Part shown: positions 22,638 through 32,351 of the stretch, piece by piece
How the letters are laid out: each line of letters opens with the position of its first letter
Position numbering within the stretch: position 1 is the stretch's first letter
DNA from: Fluctibacter halophilus
GTDB lineage: Bacteria; Pseudomonadota; Gammaproteobacteria; Enterobacterales; Alteromonadaceae
NCBI RefSeq assembly: GCF_020687825.1
Contig: NZ_JAJEWP010000002.1
Coordinates: 310,001-374,000 of the forward strand
DNA length: 64,000 nucleotides
Direction of reading: 5' to 3'
Position numbers and translations under genes: made by a program
The notes under the pieces: generated by a model
The model's input: the letters and a program-made list of their open reading frames with translations, nothing else
What the model was told of the DNA's origin: nothing
Databases searched by the model: none

Positions 22638-23320
22638 TGACAATGCTGGGATTGGGGGGCTTAACCCTGGCCTGCTATGTGATGGCTTTATGGGTCTTTG
22701 CCCGGTGTCGCAACGCAGTGATCGTGCATCCGCTGGTAGTCACCAGTGTCCTGATCGGTGGATTTCTGCTGTGGACAGATATTCCGGTGGAACGCTATCA
22801 GCAGGACCTGGCCTGGCTGCACTGGCTATTGGGGCCTGCCACGGTTGCCTTGGCATTGCCGCTGTACAATCAACTGGCGCATTTGCGCAAGGATGGACGT
22901 CGGGTGTTAGTGCCCATCATTGCCGGCGGCACGATTGCACCGCTGCTGGCCGTTGCCGGACTGTGGATGTGTGACGTGGATGGCATTTATCTGCGTACCA
23001 TGCTGACCAAGTCAATCACGACCCCGCTGGCGATGGAAACGGCCTTACAAGTGGGAGGCATTCCGGCGCTGGCCGCGGTGATTGTTATTCTGACCGGTAT
23101 CGTTGGCGCACTGGCGGCGGGGTGGATTTTCCGCTTGTCGGGTGTCACCGGTGCCAAAGCTCAGGGGGCGGCGCTGGGCACGGTCGCCCATGCGGTGGGT
23201 ACCGCCAGAGCACTTCAGTTAAGCGAAACGACCGGGGCTTATTCCACCCTGGCCTTGTGCCTGAATGGCATTCTTACCGCATTATTGTTACCGCTTTTGT
23301 TGTGGTTGCTGGGTTTTTAG
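22637..23320 (+). CDS. lrgB: LrgB-family membrane protein
   Basis: A 227-residue, roughly eight-helix membrane protein. Diagnostic stretches are HPLVVTSVLIGG, RYQQDLAWLHWLLGPATVALALPLYNQ, LTKSITTPLAMETALQVGG and GAALGTVAHAVGTARALQL, all of LrgB/YohK type. It acts with LrgA in the inner membrane. The start codon overlaps the lrgA stop. No terminator follows; the next gene begins 210 bp later. Confidence 0.95.
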   Translation: MTMLGLGGLTLACYVMALWVFARCRNAVIVHPLVVTSVLIGGFLLWTDIPVERYQQDLAWLHWLLGPATVALALPLYNQLAHLRKDGRRVLVPIIAGGTIAPLLAVAGLWMCDVDGIYLRTMLTKSITTPLAMETALQVGGIPALAAVIVILTGIVGALAAGWIFRLSGVTGAKAQGAALGTVAHAVGTARALQLSETTGAYSTLALCLNGILTALLLPLLLWLLGF

Positions 23321-23530
23321 CATTGTTGGGGTCAAGGTCAACCTCACTCAGCCGTTAAAGATCATAAGCGTTAAGTAAATCAACGGCTTGTTGTTCGTCA
23401 ATTGGTCTAAATTGTTGCTTCTGACCTTGGTTATTAGCGGGATTGCTGCTATCTATTACACAAGTCGCTGGCGTTGTTTGTCAGTACTACGGACTGTTTT
23501 CAACCTTCGTTATGGAACGTACTCCCCTTT

Positions 23531-24526
23531 ATGATTTCGGTGTTGATATGTGATGACTCACTGGTGGCGCGCAAGCAGGTAGCGAAGTGTTTGCCGCAAG
23601 ACTGGGAAGTGGCTGTCCATTTTGCCAAGCATGGTCAGGAAGCGATTCAGGCCCTCGAAGATGGCAAAGGACAGATCATGTTTCTCGATCTCAATATGCC
23701 CTTCATGGATGGCTATCAGACCCTCAAAACCATCGGCATTAAGAAGCTACAGTCCGAGGTTATTGTCATCTCCGGTGATATTCAGCCCGAAGCCCAGGAG
23801 CGGGTCAAAAAGCTCGGCGCGATTGATTTCATTGAAAAGCCGGTTTCACCTGAGACCCTCAAAGAGGTGCTGATTAAGCACCAGTTGTTGGCGCCAGATG
23901 CGCCCGAAGACGTGACTGAAGAGCCCTCCCTCGATCCGGATATTCGAGATGTTTATCAGGAAATTACCAATATTGCGATGGGGCAGGCCGGTGACCATCT
24001 GGCGCGGATCCTGGGTGTGTTTGTACGACTACCGATCCCCAACGTCAACCTGATTGAAGTGTCTGAGATGCACATGATGCTGCAGGACATTCGGGACAAA
24101 GATACGGTGTCCGGCATTTGTCAGGGATTTCTTGGTCCAGGGGTCAGCGGTGAAGCATTGTTCATGCTCAGTGACTCCAGTTTTGGCGATGTGGCCAAGA
24201 TCCTTAACATCGAGGAAGATGTTGATGATCAGATGCAGCTGGAAATGCTGATGGATGCGGCCAACATCCTGATAGGGACGTGTCTGCGTGGGCTCGCCAA
24301 CCAGCTTGACCTGTATTTCAGTCAGGGCCATCCCGTCGTGCTTGGCCAGCACCGTAATGTTGAAGAGCTGATCTCCAGTAACAAAAACCGCTGGCGGCGA
24401 ACGTTGGCCATTGAATTGAGTTATGGGCTGGAAGGCTACAATGTGCAGTGCGACCTGGTGTTGTTGTTTACCGAAGAGTCCATGAACGTGATGAACTACA
24501 AACTGTCCCATTTGCTGGAGGACTGA
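23531..24526 (+). CDS. Response regulator with CheC/CheX-type phosphatase domain
   Basis: A 331-residue protein. Residues 1-120 are a receiver domain with Asp53 (IMFLDLNMPFMDG) and Lys103 (IEKPVSP). From about 137 there is a CheC-like phosphatase. The first active site DVYQEITN followed 22 residues later by Pro fits the CheC motif [DS]x3Ex2N-x22-P exactly. The second copy has Asp in place of Glu (LMDAANILIG, again followed by Pro after 22 residues). CheC proteins remove phosphate from CheY-P. ATG 23531 (MISVLICDDS) is chosen. A longer start at 23474 adds an unrelated tail. The PAS protein gene follows by 3 bp, indicating an operon. Confidence 0.88.
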   Translation: MISVLICDDSLVARKQVAKCLPQDWEVAVHFAKHGQEAIQALEDGKGQIMFLDLNMPFMDGYQTLKTIGIKKLQSEVIVISGDIQPEAQERVKKLGAIDFIEKPVSPETLKEVLIKHQLLAPDAPEDVTEEPSLDPDIRDVYQEITNIAMGQAGDHLARILGVFVRLPIPNVNLIEVSEMHMMLQDIRDKDTVSGICQGFLGPGVSGEALFMLSDSSFGDVAKILNIEEDVDDQMQLEMLMDAANILIGTCLRGLANQLDLYFSQGHPVVLGQHRNVEELISSNKNRWRRTLAIELSYGLEGYNVQCDLVLLFTEESMNVMNYKLSHLLED

Positions 24527-24529
24527 GCA

Positions 24530-25033
24530 GTGACTGAACATGATGACAGCATGGCGGAATTCCATTGGATGATGGACATGGTGCAAACCGTGGATGTCGG
24601 GATTGTTGTGTTGGACAGGGATTTTCGGGTAAAAGTCTGGAACGGCTTTATGGAAAGTCACAGTGGTATGCTACCCAGTCAAGTACAGGGTAAGACACTG
24701 TTTGAATTGTTTCCCGACATCAGTCGCAAATGGTTTGAACGCAAGGCGCGACCGGTGTTTGAATTAGGCACCCGGGCATTTATGACCTGGGAGCAGCGGC
24801 CTTACCTGTTCAAATTCCCCAACTACCGGCCCATCACCGGCAGTGAAGATTTCATGTACCAGAATCTGACCTTGTCAGCACTGACCAGTGCAGCCGGGAA
24901 GACCGATCATATCTGCATGATGTTGTATGACGTGACCGATGTCGCTGTACACAAGAAGCAGTTGGAGTCGCTGCAGGTAAGAATGAGCGAGCAGCAGGAG
25001 TCGTTGTCAGTTAAATCACGTAATCCGGTCTGA
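24530..25033 (+). CDS. PAS-domain protein
   Basis: A 167-residue single PAS domain with no output domain. It contains MMDMVQTVDVGIVVLDRDFRVKVWNGFMESHSGM, the GKTLFELFPDI segment and a terminal C-cap CMMLYDVTDVAVHKKQLESLQ. A coiled-coil would normally lead into a diguanylate cyclase, but the frame ends after SLSVKSRNPV. The gene starts at GTG 24530, three bases after the stop of the preceding receiver-CheC gene, so the pair is one operon. It probably senses a ligand, redox state or partner and signals in trans through its neighbour. Confidence 0.85.
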   Translation: MTEHDDSMAEFHWMMDMVQTVDVGIVVLDRDFRVKVWNGFMESHSGMLPSQVQGKTLFELFPDISRKWFERKARPVFELGTRAFMTWEQRPYLFKFPNYRPITGSEDFMYQNLTLSALTSAAGKTDHICMMLYDVTDVAVHKKQLESLQVRMSEQQESLSVKSRNPV

Positions 25034-25086
25034 TATTTGCATTCTCCATCCCAGTGACAAATTTCCAACACAGGATAGAACATCCC

Positions 25087-26778
25087 ATGCCTACAATTCG
25101 CCTTCCGGGGCTGCTGATACTGCTGGCAGCACTGTTGTCCGGATGCTCTGGCGGTTCGCTGGACAGTGATTCCGATGATCAGAACCGAACCGTACTGGTG
25201 ACCGCCGGTGCCAATCGCTCGGTGTCAGAAGGGGCCAATGTGACCCTGACCGGTGAGGCCAGCGGCGAAGCGACGCCGTTTACTTACAGCTGGTCGGTGG
25301 TACCGGCTTTGACCATCGAGCAGGCTGACACCAGTGTGCCTGAGGTGACATTTACCGCACCGACAACCATCGAGCCGTTGGAATACACCTTTACCCTGTT
25401 AGTGACAGACGCGAACGGCAACCAAGGCAGTGATTCGGTGATCATTACTGTAGAGCCAGTCAATGAATTGCCGCGGGCCGTGATCACCGTACGTTCGCCG
25501 GACCCGGTTCCATCGCCTCTACCCGCAGGGATAGATGTGGTGCTGTCTGGCGAGCAAAGTGTGGATATCGATGCACCGGCCACCGGCGCCGCAATTGCAC
25601 AGTGGCAATGGGCGCAGACGGAAGGACCATCGGTATTGCAGAATGTCAGCCTCAATGGTGACAGTGTGGCATTTACCACGCCCCTACGGGACGATGCGTC
25701 ACAACTGGGCTTTTCACTGACCGTGACCGATCAGGAAGGTGGCAGTCACACAGCCAGTATTCTGCTGTCGGTACTCAGCCAGGCGGATACTGTCCCTACG
25801 GTAGATGCAGGCACAGACCACACTGTGTATCCGGGCGAGTTGATCGCTTTGGTCGGGGACGCCAATTCAACGGTGCCGGCGGCAACACCGCTGGCTTATC
25901 GCTGGCTCAATGATTCCACCCTTGAACCGACCATTGCCGACAGTACCGCACTGAAAACCTACGCAATTGCGCCGATGGTGAGCAGTAGCCAGGTGATCAG
26001 TTTTAGTCTCGCGGTAACTGATCGGTTCGGCAATGTGGTCGAAGATGCCGTCGCGATCACCGTAAAGCCAATGCCTTTAAGTCCGATGAACGACACCGGA
26101 GTGGCGGCTCAGGCGTCATTGACTCAGGTAGCAACCACCTATCAATCAGCCTTCCTAGGACAAGATGGTCAGCGCGGTCGTGATGTGATCGCTGCCAATG
26201 GTGTTTTGGAAAAAGCTGGGCAGGGCAGTCAGGGCTTTGATTTTACCCGTCTCGATGTGCTCGGTGATGAAATTGATGACAGTGCTACCAGCTGGGCGTG
26301 TGTGCGCGACAATGTTTCAGGTCTGGTGTGGGAAGTAAAGGATACCAGTACATCACTACACGGACGGGACCACACCTATTCATGGTATCACACCACCAAT
26401 AATGGCGGTGACCAAGGCGATACAAATGGGGCGGGAACGTCTTGTTCATTGGCCTCCTGTAATACCACCGCCTTTATTGCCGCAGTGAACGCCCAAGGCT
26501 TGTGTAATTTTTATGACTGGCGATTACCAACCCATAATGAACTGATGTCTATTGCCCATTTCGGCAAGACCAGTGGTGTGCTGCTGGATACGGATTACTT
26601 TCCTAACTCGACTGGCGGTGGCGCTGATCCCTTGTGGTACTGGACGAGGATCCCCAGCGCCGACGGGGTTCAGGAGGATGCGCAGAATGCCTGGGCGATA
26701 GACTTTTTGTCCGGTAACGACAACTTTCTTAATAAATCTACACCGGTTCGTGTCCGGCTGGTACGGGGGGGACGATGA
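25087..26778 (+). CDS. Lipoprotein with PKD-type repeats and a DUF1566 domain
   Basis: A 563-residue protein with a lipoprotein signal (ILLAALLSGC, lipobox LSGC), so it is lipid-anchored. After Asp/Ser-rich spacing come three PKD-like beta repeats, each with VDAG/VTAG-type starts and FSLTVTD or FTLLVTD ends. The C-terminal 150 residues form a DUF1566 (Lcl C-terminal-like) domain: LVWEVKDTSTSLHGRDHTYSW, NFYDWRLPTHNEL and WAIDFLSG...VRLVRGG. The start at 25087 puts the Met right before the signal peptide. The stop overlaps the following DUF1566 gene (ATGA). Likely surface or periplasmic adhesion-type protein. Confidence 0.82.
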   Translation: MPTIRLPGLLILLAALLSGCSGGSLDSDSDDQNRTVLVTAGANRSVSEGANVTLTGEASGEATPFTYSWSVVPALTIEQADTSVPEVTFTAPTTIEPLEYTFTLLVTDANGNQGSDSVIITVEPVNELPRAVITVRSPDPVPSPLPAGIDVVLSGEQSVDIDAPATGAAIAQWQWAQTEGPSVLQNVSLNGDSVAFTTPLRDDASQLGFSLTVTDQEGGSHTASILLSVLSQADTVPTVDAGTDHTVYPGELIALVGDANSTVPAATPLAYRWLNDSTLEPTIADSTALKTYAIAPMVSSSQVISFSLAVTDRFGNVVEDAVAITVKPMPLSPMNDTGVAAQASLTQVATTYQSAFLGQDGQRGRDVIAANGVLEKAGQGSQGFDFTRLDVLGDEIDDSATSWACVRDNVSGLVWEVKDTSTSLHGRDHTYSWYHTTNNGGDQGDTNGAGTSCSLASCNTTAFIAAVNAQGLCNFYDWRLPTHNELMSIAHFGKTSGVLLDTDYFPNSTGGGADPLWYWTRIPSADGVQEDAQNAWAIDFLSGNDNFLNKSTPVRVRLVRGGR

Positions 26779-27305
26779 TGAATGTATTTCGCTGGTTAAG
26801 CATGAGCTTGCTGTTGCTCAGTGCCACAGTCAACGGCCAGACCTGTGTGGATGGGATCGATTCAACCACCCCTGAAGATCTATGGGTGGACAACGGTGAT
26901 GGTACCGTCAGCGATCTGGCCACCGGCCTGATGTGGCGTCAATGCAGCGTAGGACAAACATGGTCTAACGGCAGTTGCCTTGGCGATCCTGAAGGCCTGA
27001 ACTGGCAGGAGGCGCTTGCGTATGCGCATGGCAACCAATTCGCCGGATACAGCGACTGGCGTTTACCTAATCTGAAAGAACTGTCTTCCCTGACTGAACG
27101 GGCCTGTGTGCGTCCGGCAATCAACGAGGACCTTTTTCCGTCCACGCCATCTGATGATTACTGGAGTGCCACACCGTCGGTACGGTCAGCCTCTCAAGCC
27201 TGGGTGGTGGCGTTTTTCAACTCCAGCAACGCACTGAAAGAGAAACAGCGTTTTGTGTTTGCCCGTCTGGTACGCCAGATTGACCCAGCCGTCGCCCAGC
27301 GCTGA
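26775..27305 (+). CDS. Exported DUF1566 protein
   Basis: A 176-residue secreted protein with a signal peptide (MMNVFRWLSMSLLLLSATVNGQ). It consists of one DUF1566 domain: DNGDGTVSDLATGLMWRQC, GLNWQEALAYA, YSDWRLPNLKELSSL, DDYWSATPS and RFVFARLVRQ. DUF1566 is a carbohydrate- or protein-binding-like beta domain found in many secreted proteins. The start codon overlaps the stop of the larger DUF1566 lipoprotein, so the two are co-translated and probably act together. Confidence 0.85.
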   Translation: MMNVFRWLSMSLLLLSATVNGQTCVDGIDSTTPEDLWVDNGDGTVSDLATGLMWRQCSVGQTWSNGSCLGDPEGLNWQEALAYAHGNQFAGYSDWRLPNLKELSSLTERACVRPAINEDLFPSTPSDDYWSATPSVRSASQAWVVAFFNSSNALKEKQRFVFARLVRQIDPAVAQR

Positions 27306-27441
27306 TGGAATTGTGGTCAATTACCCTGAATTTTGCCCGCCTTGTCGGATTAACCCTTTTCAGGTGCACGAACAGACGCCACAATAGAGGCAGATAAACG
27401 CAGTTTCAGACGCGCCAACGTGTGCGTTGAATGGAAGGACG

Positions 27442-28248
27442 ATGATGTTCAGAGGCCTGTTGGCCATTGTTACGTTGCTGATGTGCAGTAGCGTGCGAGG
27501 CGATTTACAATGTGACGTTGATTTGCAGTATGGGATCGTAGTGAACGAGCGCCATATTCGAATCATGCAAGAGAGTCGCACCGTTTACCAGATCAACGGC
27601 ACCGATCAGTTAATCGTTGAGGGCAACTGGTTGCCCCTTGAAGGCCAGCAACAGCGTGATCTGGAGCGCTTAGCAGAGGGCCTGCATTATGTGGTGCCTA
27701 AAATGATCCTGTTGGCCACTGAAGGGGTCGAACTGGCCGTGGATACTGTAGAACATGTGTATCAGGGGCTGGTGGGGCAGGATCATAACAGCTACGAGAA
27801 GCTCACCGCCTCGTTGCGCAAAGTCAAAGGCCGTATTCGCGAAAAATTTATTCAGTCGAACGACAATTTTTACATGGGGCCAGGCAGCCTTGAAAACGTG
27901 GATGATCTGGTCGACCGCGAATTAGAAGAGCAATTGGAACAAGCCATCAGCACCTCTGTCGGTGGCGTACTGACGGCCATTGGCGGATTGAATGCCGGCG
28001 GCGATGAAAACACCGAACAACGGATTGAAAACCTGTCGAGACGGATTGAAATCATGGAGCAGGAAATTGAGCGTAAAGTGAATCCGCGCGCCAATTCGCT
28101 GCGTCAGAAAGCCCGCTGGTTCTGCAATAAAATGCACTTGCTTGATGAAATTGAAGATAACCTCAGGAATGAAGTGCCGGCGTTAAAAAAATACAACGTC
28201 ATCCTGACCCGGGCTACCGCACAACCACAGGGTGATCAAAACCCCTGA
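27442..28248 (+). CDS. DUF2884 (YggN-like) exported protein
   Basis: A 268-residue protein with a signal peptide (MMFRGLLAIVTLLMCSSVRG). It has a charged helical body containing VNERHIRIMQESRTVYQINGTDQLIVEG, which matches the YggN/DUF2884 family, then a coiled-coil (NLSRRIEIMEQEIERKV) and a C-terminal WFCNKMHLLDEIEDNLR. Function unknown. An ATGATG is preceded by AAGGA (27434-27438); either ATG (27442 or 27445) can be the start, and the longer TTG at 27427 is less likely. In E. coli yggN lies close to rdgB and hemW, and here it precedes hemW and rdgB. Confidence 0.85.
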   Translation: MMFRGLLAIVTLLMCSSVRGDLQCDVDLQYGIVVNERHIRIMQESRTVYQINGTDQLIVEGNWLPLEGQQQRDLERLAEGLHYVVPKMILLATEGVELAVDTVEHVYQGLVGQDHNSYEKLTASLRKVKGRIREKFIQSNDNFYMGPGSLENVDDLVDRELEEQLEQAISTSVGGVLTAIGGLNAGGDENTEQRIENLSRRIEIMEQEIERKVNPRANSLRQKARWFCNKMHLLDEIEDNLRNEVPALKKYNVILTRATAQPQGDQNP

Positions 28249-28257
28249 AGCATCCCG

Positions 28258-29400
28258 CTATACCAGGGTTTCCAGCAATGTATTCAGATAGCGACGGCCC
28301 AGTGAGGTGACTTGCCAATGGTCTGTCTGGTCGTCGAGCAGGCCTTTGTGGATCGCCTGTTCAATTTTAGCGCGCGTCTGGGCATCCAATGTTTGCCCGG
28401 TGAAGGCCTGATAATCCTGTTTTGGGCAGGCCTCTACCAGTCGCAACCGGTTCATGAAAAACTCAAACGGTAGTTCATCGGCGCCGACATGCCAGTGCTG
28501 ATCCAGATAGGGTCGGGTGAGATCCATATAGCCTTTGGGGTGCTTGACCTTCACCCGTCTTTCAATCAGGCCTTTGTCGACATGGGTTACTTTTCCGTGT
28601 GCGCCGCAGCCGATCCCAAGGTAGTCGCCGAAACGCCAGTAGTTGAGGTTATGGCTACACTGGTGCCCGGGTTGGCTGTAGCCTGAAATCTCATATTGGC
28701 GATAACCGGCAGCAACCAGGCGCTGGTGCCCTTGTTCCTGAATGTCCCACAAGATCTCATCTTCCGGTAGTCGTGGTGGTCGACTGGCAAACTGGGTATT
28801 GGGTTCAATGGTCAGCTGATACCAGGACAGATGGGGAGGGGACAGGGCAATGGCCTGGTCAATGTCTGACAGTGCGTCGGCCAATGATTGTCCGGGTAAC
28901 CCGTGCATCAGATCGAGGTTAAAACTCGTCAGGCCGATGCGGTGCGCCAACTGGATAGCCTGGGTCGCCTGCAACGGGTCATGGATGCGTCCCAATCCGG
29001 CCAGTTTGTCGGCCTGAAAGCTTTGTACCCCCACAGAAATACGGTTAATGCCGGCCTGTTGATAGCCTTCAAAACGGGCGGCTTCCACTGTGCCGGGATT
29101 GGCTTCGAGGGTAATTTCCGCCTGTGCAGACAAGTTCACCCGAGCGGCCACACCACGCAGCAGTGTATGAACAGCATCGGCGCTGAGCAGACTTGGGGTA
29201 CCACCACCGAAAAACACCGTATCCACCGTGCGATCGCCGACCAACATCGCCTCCTGACTTAAGTCGTCGAGCAGATGATGCACATACTGTTGTTCAGGGA
29301 TCTGGCCTTTCTGACCATGGGAGTTGAAATCACAGTAAGGGCATTTTTGCACGCACCAGGGTATATGGATGTACAGCCCCAGAGGCGGGTTAGTCAGCAA
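28258..29400 (-). CDS. hemW: HemW, radical-SAM heme chaperone-like protein
   Basis: A 380-residue radical SAM protein. The cluster-binding CxxxCxxC is in [17 protein letters not shown], preceded by LYIHIPWC at the N-terminus, and GGGTPSLL follows. HemW proteins bind heme and insert it into respiratory enzymes, and were formerly called HemN-like coproporphyrinogen oxidases. TTG 29400 is chosen over TTG 29421 because MLTNPPLG matches the length of the E. coli HemW N-terminus exactly. The start region overlaps the end of rdgB, so the two genes are co-transcribed and coupled. Confidence 0.93.
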   Translation of the reverse strand: MLTNPPLGLYIHIPWCVQKCPYCDFNSHGQKGQIPEQQYVHHLLDDLSQEAMLVGDRTVDTVFFGGGTPSLLSADAVHTLLRGVAARVNLSAQAEITLEANPGTVEAARFEGYQQAGINRISVGVQSFQADKLAGLGRIHDPLQATQAIQLAHRIGLTSFNLDLMHGLPGQSLADALSDIDQAIALSPPHLSWYQLTIEPNTQFASRPPRLPEDEILWDIQEQGHQRLVAAGYRQYEISGYSQPGHQCSHNLNYWRFGDYLGIGCGAHGKVTHVDKGLIERRVKVKHPKGYMDLTRPYLDQHWHVGADELPFEFFMNRLRLVEACPKQDYQAFTGQTLDAQTRAKIEQAIHKGLLDDQTDHWQVTSLGRRYLNTLLETLV

Positions 29401-29989
29401 AAGTCGCGTCCAGTTGTTCAACCAGTTGACGCAGCGCGTGACCCCGGTGGCTCATGGCATTTTTTTCAACCGCGCTCAACTGTGCTGCCACACAGGCTTT
29501 GTCGGGAATAAAGAACACCGGATCATAGCCGAAGCCACCCTGGCCCTCGGCTTTGAGGTGTATACGGCCTGCCCACTCGCCCTGACAGATCAGCGGCGTG
29601 GGGTCGTCGGCTGAACGCATGAACACCAGAACACACAAAAATCGCGCCTGGCGCTTGGCGATGGGCACATCTTTCATCGCGGCCAGCAGCTTCTCGATAT
29701 TGTCTTGATCACTGGCGTCGGGACCGGCATAGCGTGAAGAATACACGCCAGGGGCTCCGCCCAACGCATCGACGGCCAGGCCGGAATCATCGGCAATCGC
29801 CGGCAAGCCGGTGATCCGTGCTGCATGCCGGGCTTTAATAATGGCATTTTCAACAAAGGTCGTGCCGGTTTCGGCGACGTCAGGCACATCGAACTGACTT
29901 TGTGGCAAAACGTCAATGTTCATCGGCTCAAGCATGCTGGCCAGTTCATTCACTTTGCCCTGATTACCGGTGGCTAAAACGATTTGCAT
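29390..29989 (-). CDS. rdgB: RdgB, dITP/XTP pyrophosphatase
   Basis: A 199-residue HAM1-family enzyme with the opening [44 protein letters not shown] in the middle and [10 protein letters not shown]. It cleans the nucleotide pool by hydrolysing non-canonical purine triphosphates (dITP, XTP), preventing their incorporation into DNA. Its stop lies inside the start region of hemW, the arrangement seen across gammaproteobacteria. Confidence 0.97.
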   Translation of the reverse strand: MQIVLATGNQGKVNELASMLEPMNIDVLPQSQFDVPDVAETGTTFVENAIIKARHAARITGLPAIADDSGLAVDALGGAPGVYSSRYAGPDASDQDNIEKLLAAMKDVPIAKRQARFLCVLVFMRSADDPTPLICQGEWAGRIHLKAEGQGGFGYDPVFFIPDKACVAAQLSAVEKNAMSHRGHALRQLVEQLDATFAD

Positions 29990-30012
29990 AACGAGTCCTC
30001 TTTGCCGAAGGA

Positions 30013-30930
30013 TTAGGATCTGACGCCCAGAGCATAGTCCAGCGCGCTCTGTACCGCAGCCTGTTGAGCATCGTTACAGTTTTGCGGCGATGCATTGGGG
30101 CTGTCCGGGTAAACTTCGGTGGTGGTTACAAACGGCGCATCTGACAGACCCATACACAATCCCAATGGTTTGGCGGCATATTCGATTATCCCGTTATCCA
30201 GAATGGGTTCGCCAATAAGGCGTCCCTGGCCATCGGCCGGCGCAATCTGGGTGACCTTGGCGACTGCGCGAATGATGTGCTGTTGAAACGCCAGTTCTGA
30301 CTTGTGGCTGTCGGCAACCAGATAAAAACCATCCGGGATGTCCCACTCGTCATGGGTCACGCCATCTCGAGCCGCCAGCGCCGGACGAAATTCGCTGTTG
30401 TCGGTGTCGGTGGTTTCGTGCAAATCGATGTGCACCAGCAGTGCGCCGGGTAGTTGCCCGACAAAGGCCATCAATGCAGCGGACTCAGGGGCTGGGCTGT
30501 CATTCAGGAATGAACGGTTGGGATCCACCGCTTCGGGGTTCCAGCGATTGATGGTTTCATAGCCCCATGGACTGACGCAAGGGCAGACGACCAGGTTGAG
30601 TTTATCCAGATACGCGCCCGCGCCTTGTTCGGCAAATTGCAGTGCGCCATGTACACCACTGGTTTCATAGCCATGCACGCCTCCGGTGATCAGCGCCGTG
30701 GGTCGCTGGTGATCCCACTGGCGACTTTTGAGGGCAAACAATGGGTATTCTGTGTCGTAGGGTAAGGAGCCATATTGAACGCACTCAAATGCGTCGTTCA
30801 AGCCGTCCAGGCGAGTGATGACGTCGTCACGGTAGCTGCGCTTTACCGACTGTTGCTGACGCCAGGCGGCGCGCTCAGCGTCGCCCCACGGTGTACCAGG
30901 GGTTCCAATGGGATAGTCATTTCCGTGCAT
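30013..30930 (-). CDS. M14-family metallocarboxypeptidase-like protein
   Basis: A 305-residue protein. The zinc-binding HxxE motif is in [10 protein letters not shown] and the third ligand region is HIDLHETTD. The M14 domain also shows [11 protein letters not shown], the RxxDPN-like loop, and a C-terminal TTTEVYPDS with the catalytic Glu. No signal peptide is seen, so it is probably cytoplasmic and of the aspartoacylase / D,L-carboxypeptidase-like branch. ATG 30930 fits the family N-terminus. It lies between rdgB and srmB on the same strand, 40 bp from srmB and 24 bp from rdgB. Confidence 0.85.
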   Translation of the reverse strand: MHGNDYPIGTPGTPWGDAERAAWRQQQSVKRSYRDDVITRLDGLNDAFECVQYGSLPYDTEYPLFALKSRQWDHQRPTALITGGVHGYETSGVHGALQFAEQGAGAYLDKLNLVVCPCVSPWGYETINRWNPEAVDPNRSFLNDSPAPESAALMAFVGQLPGALLVHIDLHETTDTDNSEFRPALAARDGVTHDEWDIPDGFYLVADSHKSELAFQQHIIRAVAKVTQIAPADGQGRLIGEPILDNGIIEYAAKPLGLCMGLSDAPFVTTTEVYPDSPNASPQNCNDAQQAAVQSALDYALGVRS

Positions 30931-30969
30931 GATGCTTCTCCTGTCGTTGTACCGTCACTGCCAGAACGC

Positions 30970-32181
30970 TTATTTGCGTTTCTTTTTGGCGGATTTTTTG
31001 GCGACGGCTTTGTTTTTCTTCTTACGTACCGGCGGTTTGGCTTCTTTGTGTTTGGGTTTGAGCCCTTCGATCACCCGACGTTTGATTCGCTGTTGGGTGT
31101 AACGCTCAATCTTACCCAGAATACCCATGTCATGGGCTTCAACAATGGAAATGGCATTGCCTTTTTTGCCTGCGCGACCGGTGCGTCCAATACGGTGCAC
31201 ATATACATCGGCCGAGCGCGGCAAATCATAATTGATCACATGGCTGATGTGTTCCACATCCAGCCCTCGCGCCGCAACGTCGGTAGCGAGCAGAATATTG
31301 ATTTCACCGGCTTTAAAGCGAGCCAGTGCGGCAATCCGTTTGTCCTGGGGCATTTCACCTTGCAGCCAACAGGTTTCAATGCCGTCCCGGGCCAGCAGAT
31401 CCCGCAACTGAATGAGTCGGTCCCGGGTTTTGACAAACACAACCGCACTTTGCATGTCCTGGGTAAGGATGTGTTTCAGCAACGCGTATTTGTGTGCCGA
31501 GTCATCTGCCAGGTGCACCCATTGGAGGATTTTGCCTTGCTCTTTGCGCGTTGCGTCGGCTTCCAGATGGGCGGGGTCGTCGAGAATGTCGCGGGCAAAG
31601 CGTTCGATACCTTTACCTTCCAGGGTGGCGGAAAACAACATGCTCTGTTTACGCCAGCGCGCTTCGGCAGCAATTTGGTTCACGATACCGCCAAAGCCCA
31701 TGTCCAGCATGCGGTCAGCCTCATCTAATACCAGGCATTCGATGGCGCGACAGTCGAAGCTTTCTTTTTCGATGTGCTCAAACAACCGCCCCGGCGTGGC
31801 CACCATGATGTCCATGTTCTGGCTCAGGGTTTCCCGGTCTGTACCGTAGTTGATACCACCGGTTATGACGCCGCATTGCAGTTCGGTGAAGCGAGCGATT
31901 TGTCGCGCCTGTTCATACACTTGCAAAGCCAATTCACGGGTTGGAGTCAGGATCAGCGCCCTGCAGGGACCGGGTTCCTGGCGTGGGAAGTCGAGCAAAA
32001 ACTGACACAATGGCAACAAAAAGGCGGCGGTTTTGCCGGTGCCGGTGGGGGCAGAGGCGAGTATGTCATGCCCTTCCATCGCCACCGGTATAACAGATCG
32101 CTGAATGCCGGTCGGACGGGAATATCCCATCTCTGCCACGGCCCGGCATAAGCTGGTGTCCAGCTCCAATTCTTCAAACAT
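30970..32181 (-). CDS. srmB: SrmB, DEAD-box RNA helicase
   Basis: A 403-residue DEAD-box helicase. Motifs in order: Q-motif (RPTGIQ), APTGTGKT, PTRELA, TPGR, DEAD, SAT, DVAARGLD and HRIGRTGR, then a basic lysine-rich tail (KKKNKAVAKKSAKKKRK). The N-terminus FEELELDTSLCRAVAEMGYSRPT and the phrases FDCRAIECLVLDEADRMLDMGF and WRKQSMLFSATLEG are close to E. coli SrmB, which acts early in 50S ribosome assembly. ATG 32181 is chosen; the longer GTG at 32199 lacks a ribosome binding site. Confidence 0.94.
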   Translation of the reverse strand: MFEELELDTSLCRAVAEMGYSRPTGIQRSVIPVAMEGHDILASAPTGTGKTAAFLLPLCQFLLDFPRQEPGPCRALILTPTRELALQVYEQARQIARFTELQCGVITGGINYGTDRETLSQNMDIMVATPGRLFEHIEKESFDCRAIECLVLDEADRMLDMGFGGIVNQIAAEARWRKQSMLFSATLEGKGIERFARDILDDPAHLEADATRKEQGKILQWVHLADDSAHKYALLKHILTQDMQSAVVFVKTRDRLIQLRDLLARDGIETCWLQGEMPQDKRIAALARFKAGEINILLATDVAARGLDVEHISHVINYDLPRSADVYVHRIGRTGRAGKKGNAISIVEAHDMGILGKIERYTQQRIKRRVIEGLKPKHKEAKPPVRKKKNKAVAKKSAKKKRK

Positions 32182-32351
32182 CACGTGCAGTTTTCCCACT
32201 GTATGAACGGATCAACCGGGTTGCCCCATGTGTCAGAATGACTGGGCGATGTGTGGCTAACCCACAGCGGATGATCGGTACTGATAATGGGCGAATTGTA
32301 GCATTGACCGATGTATGCCCGCCACTGGCAATGTCACGGCTTCTGGCACAA

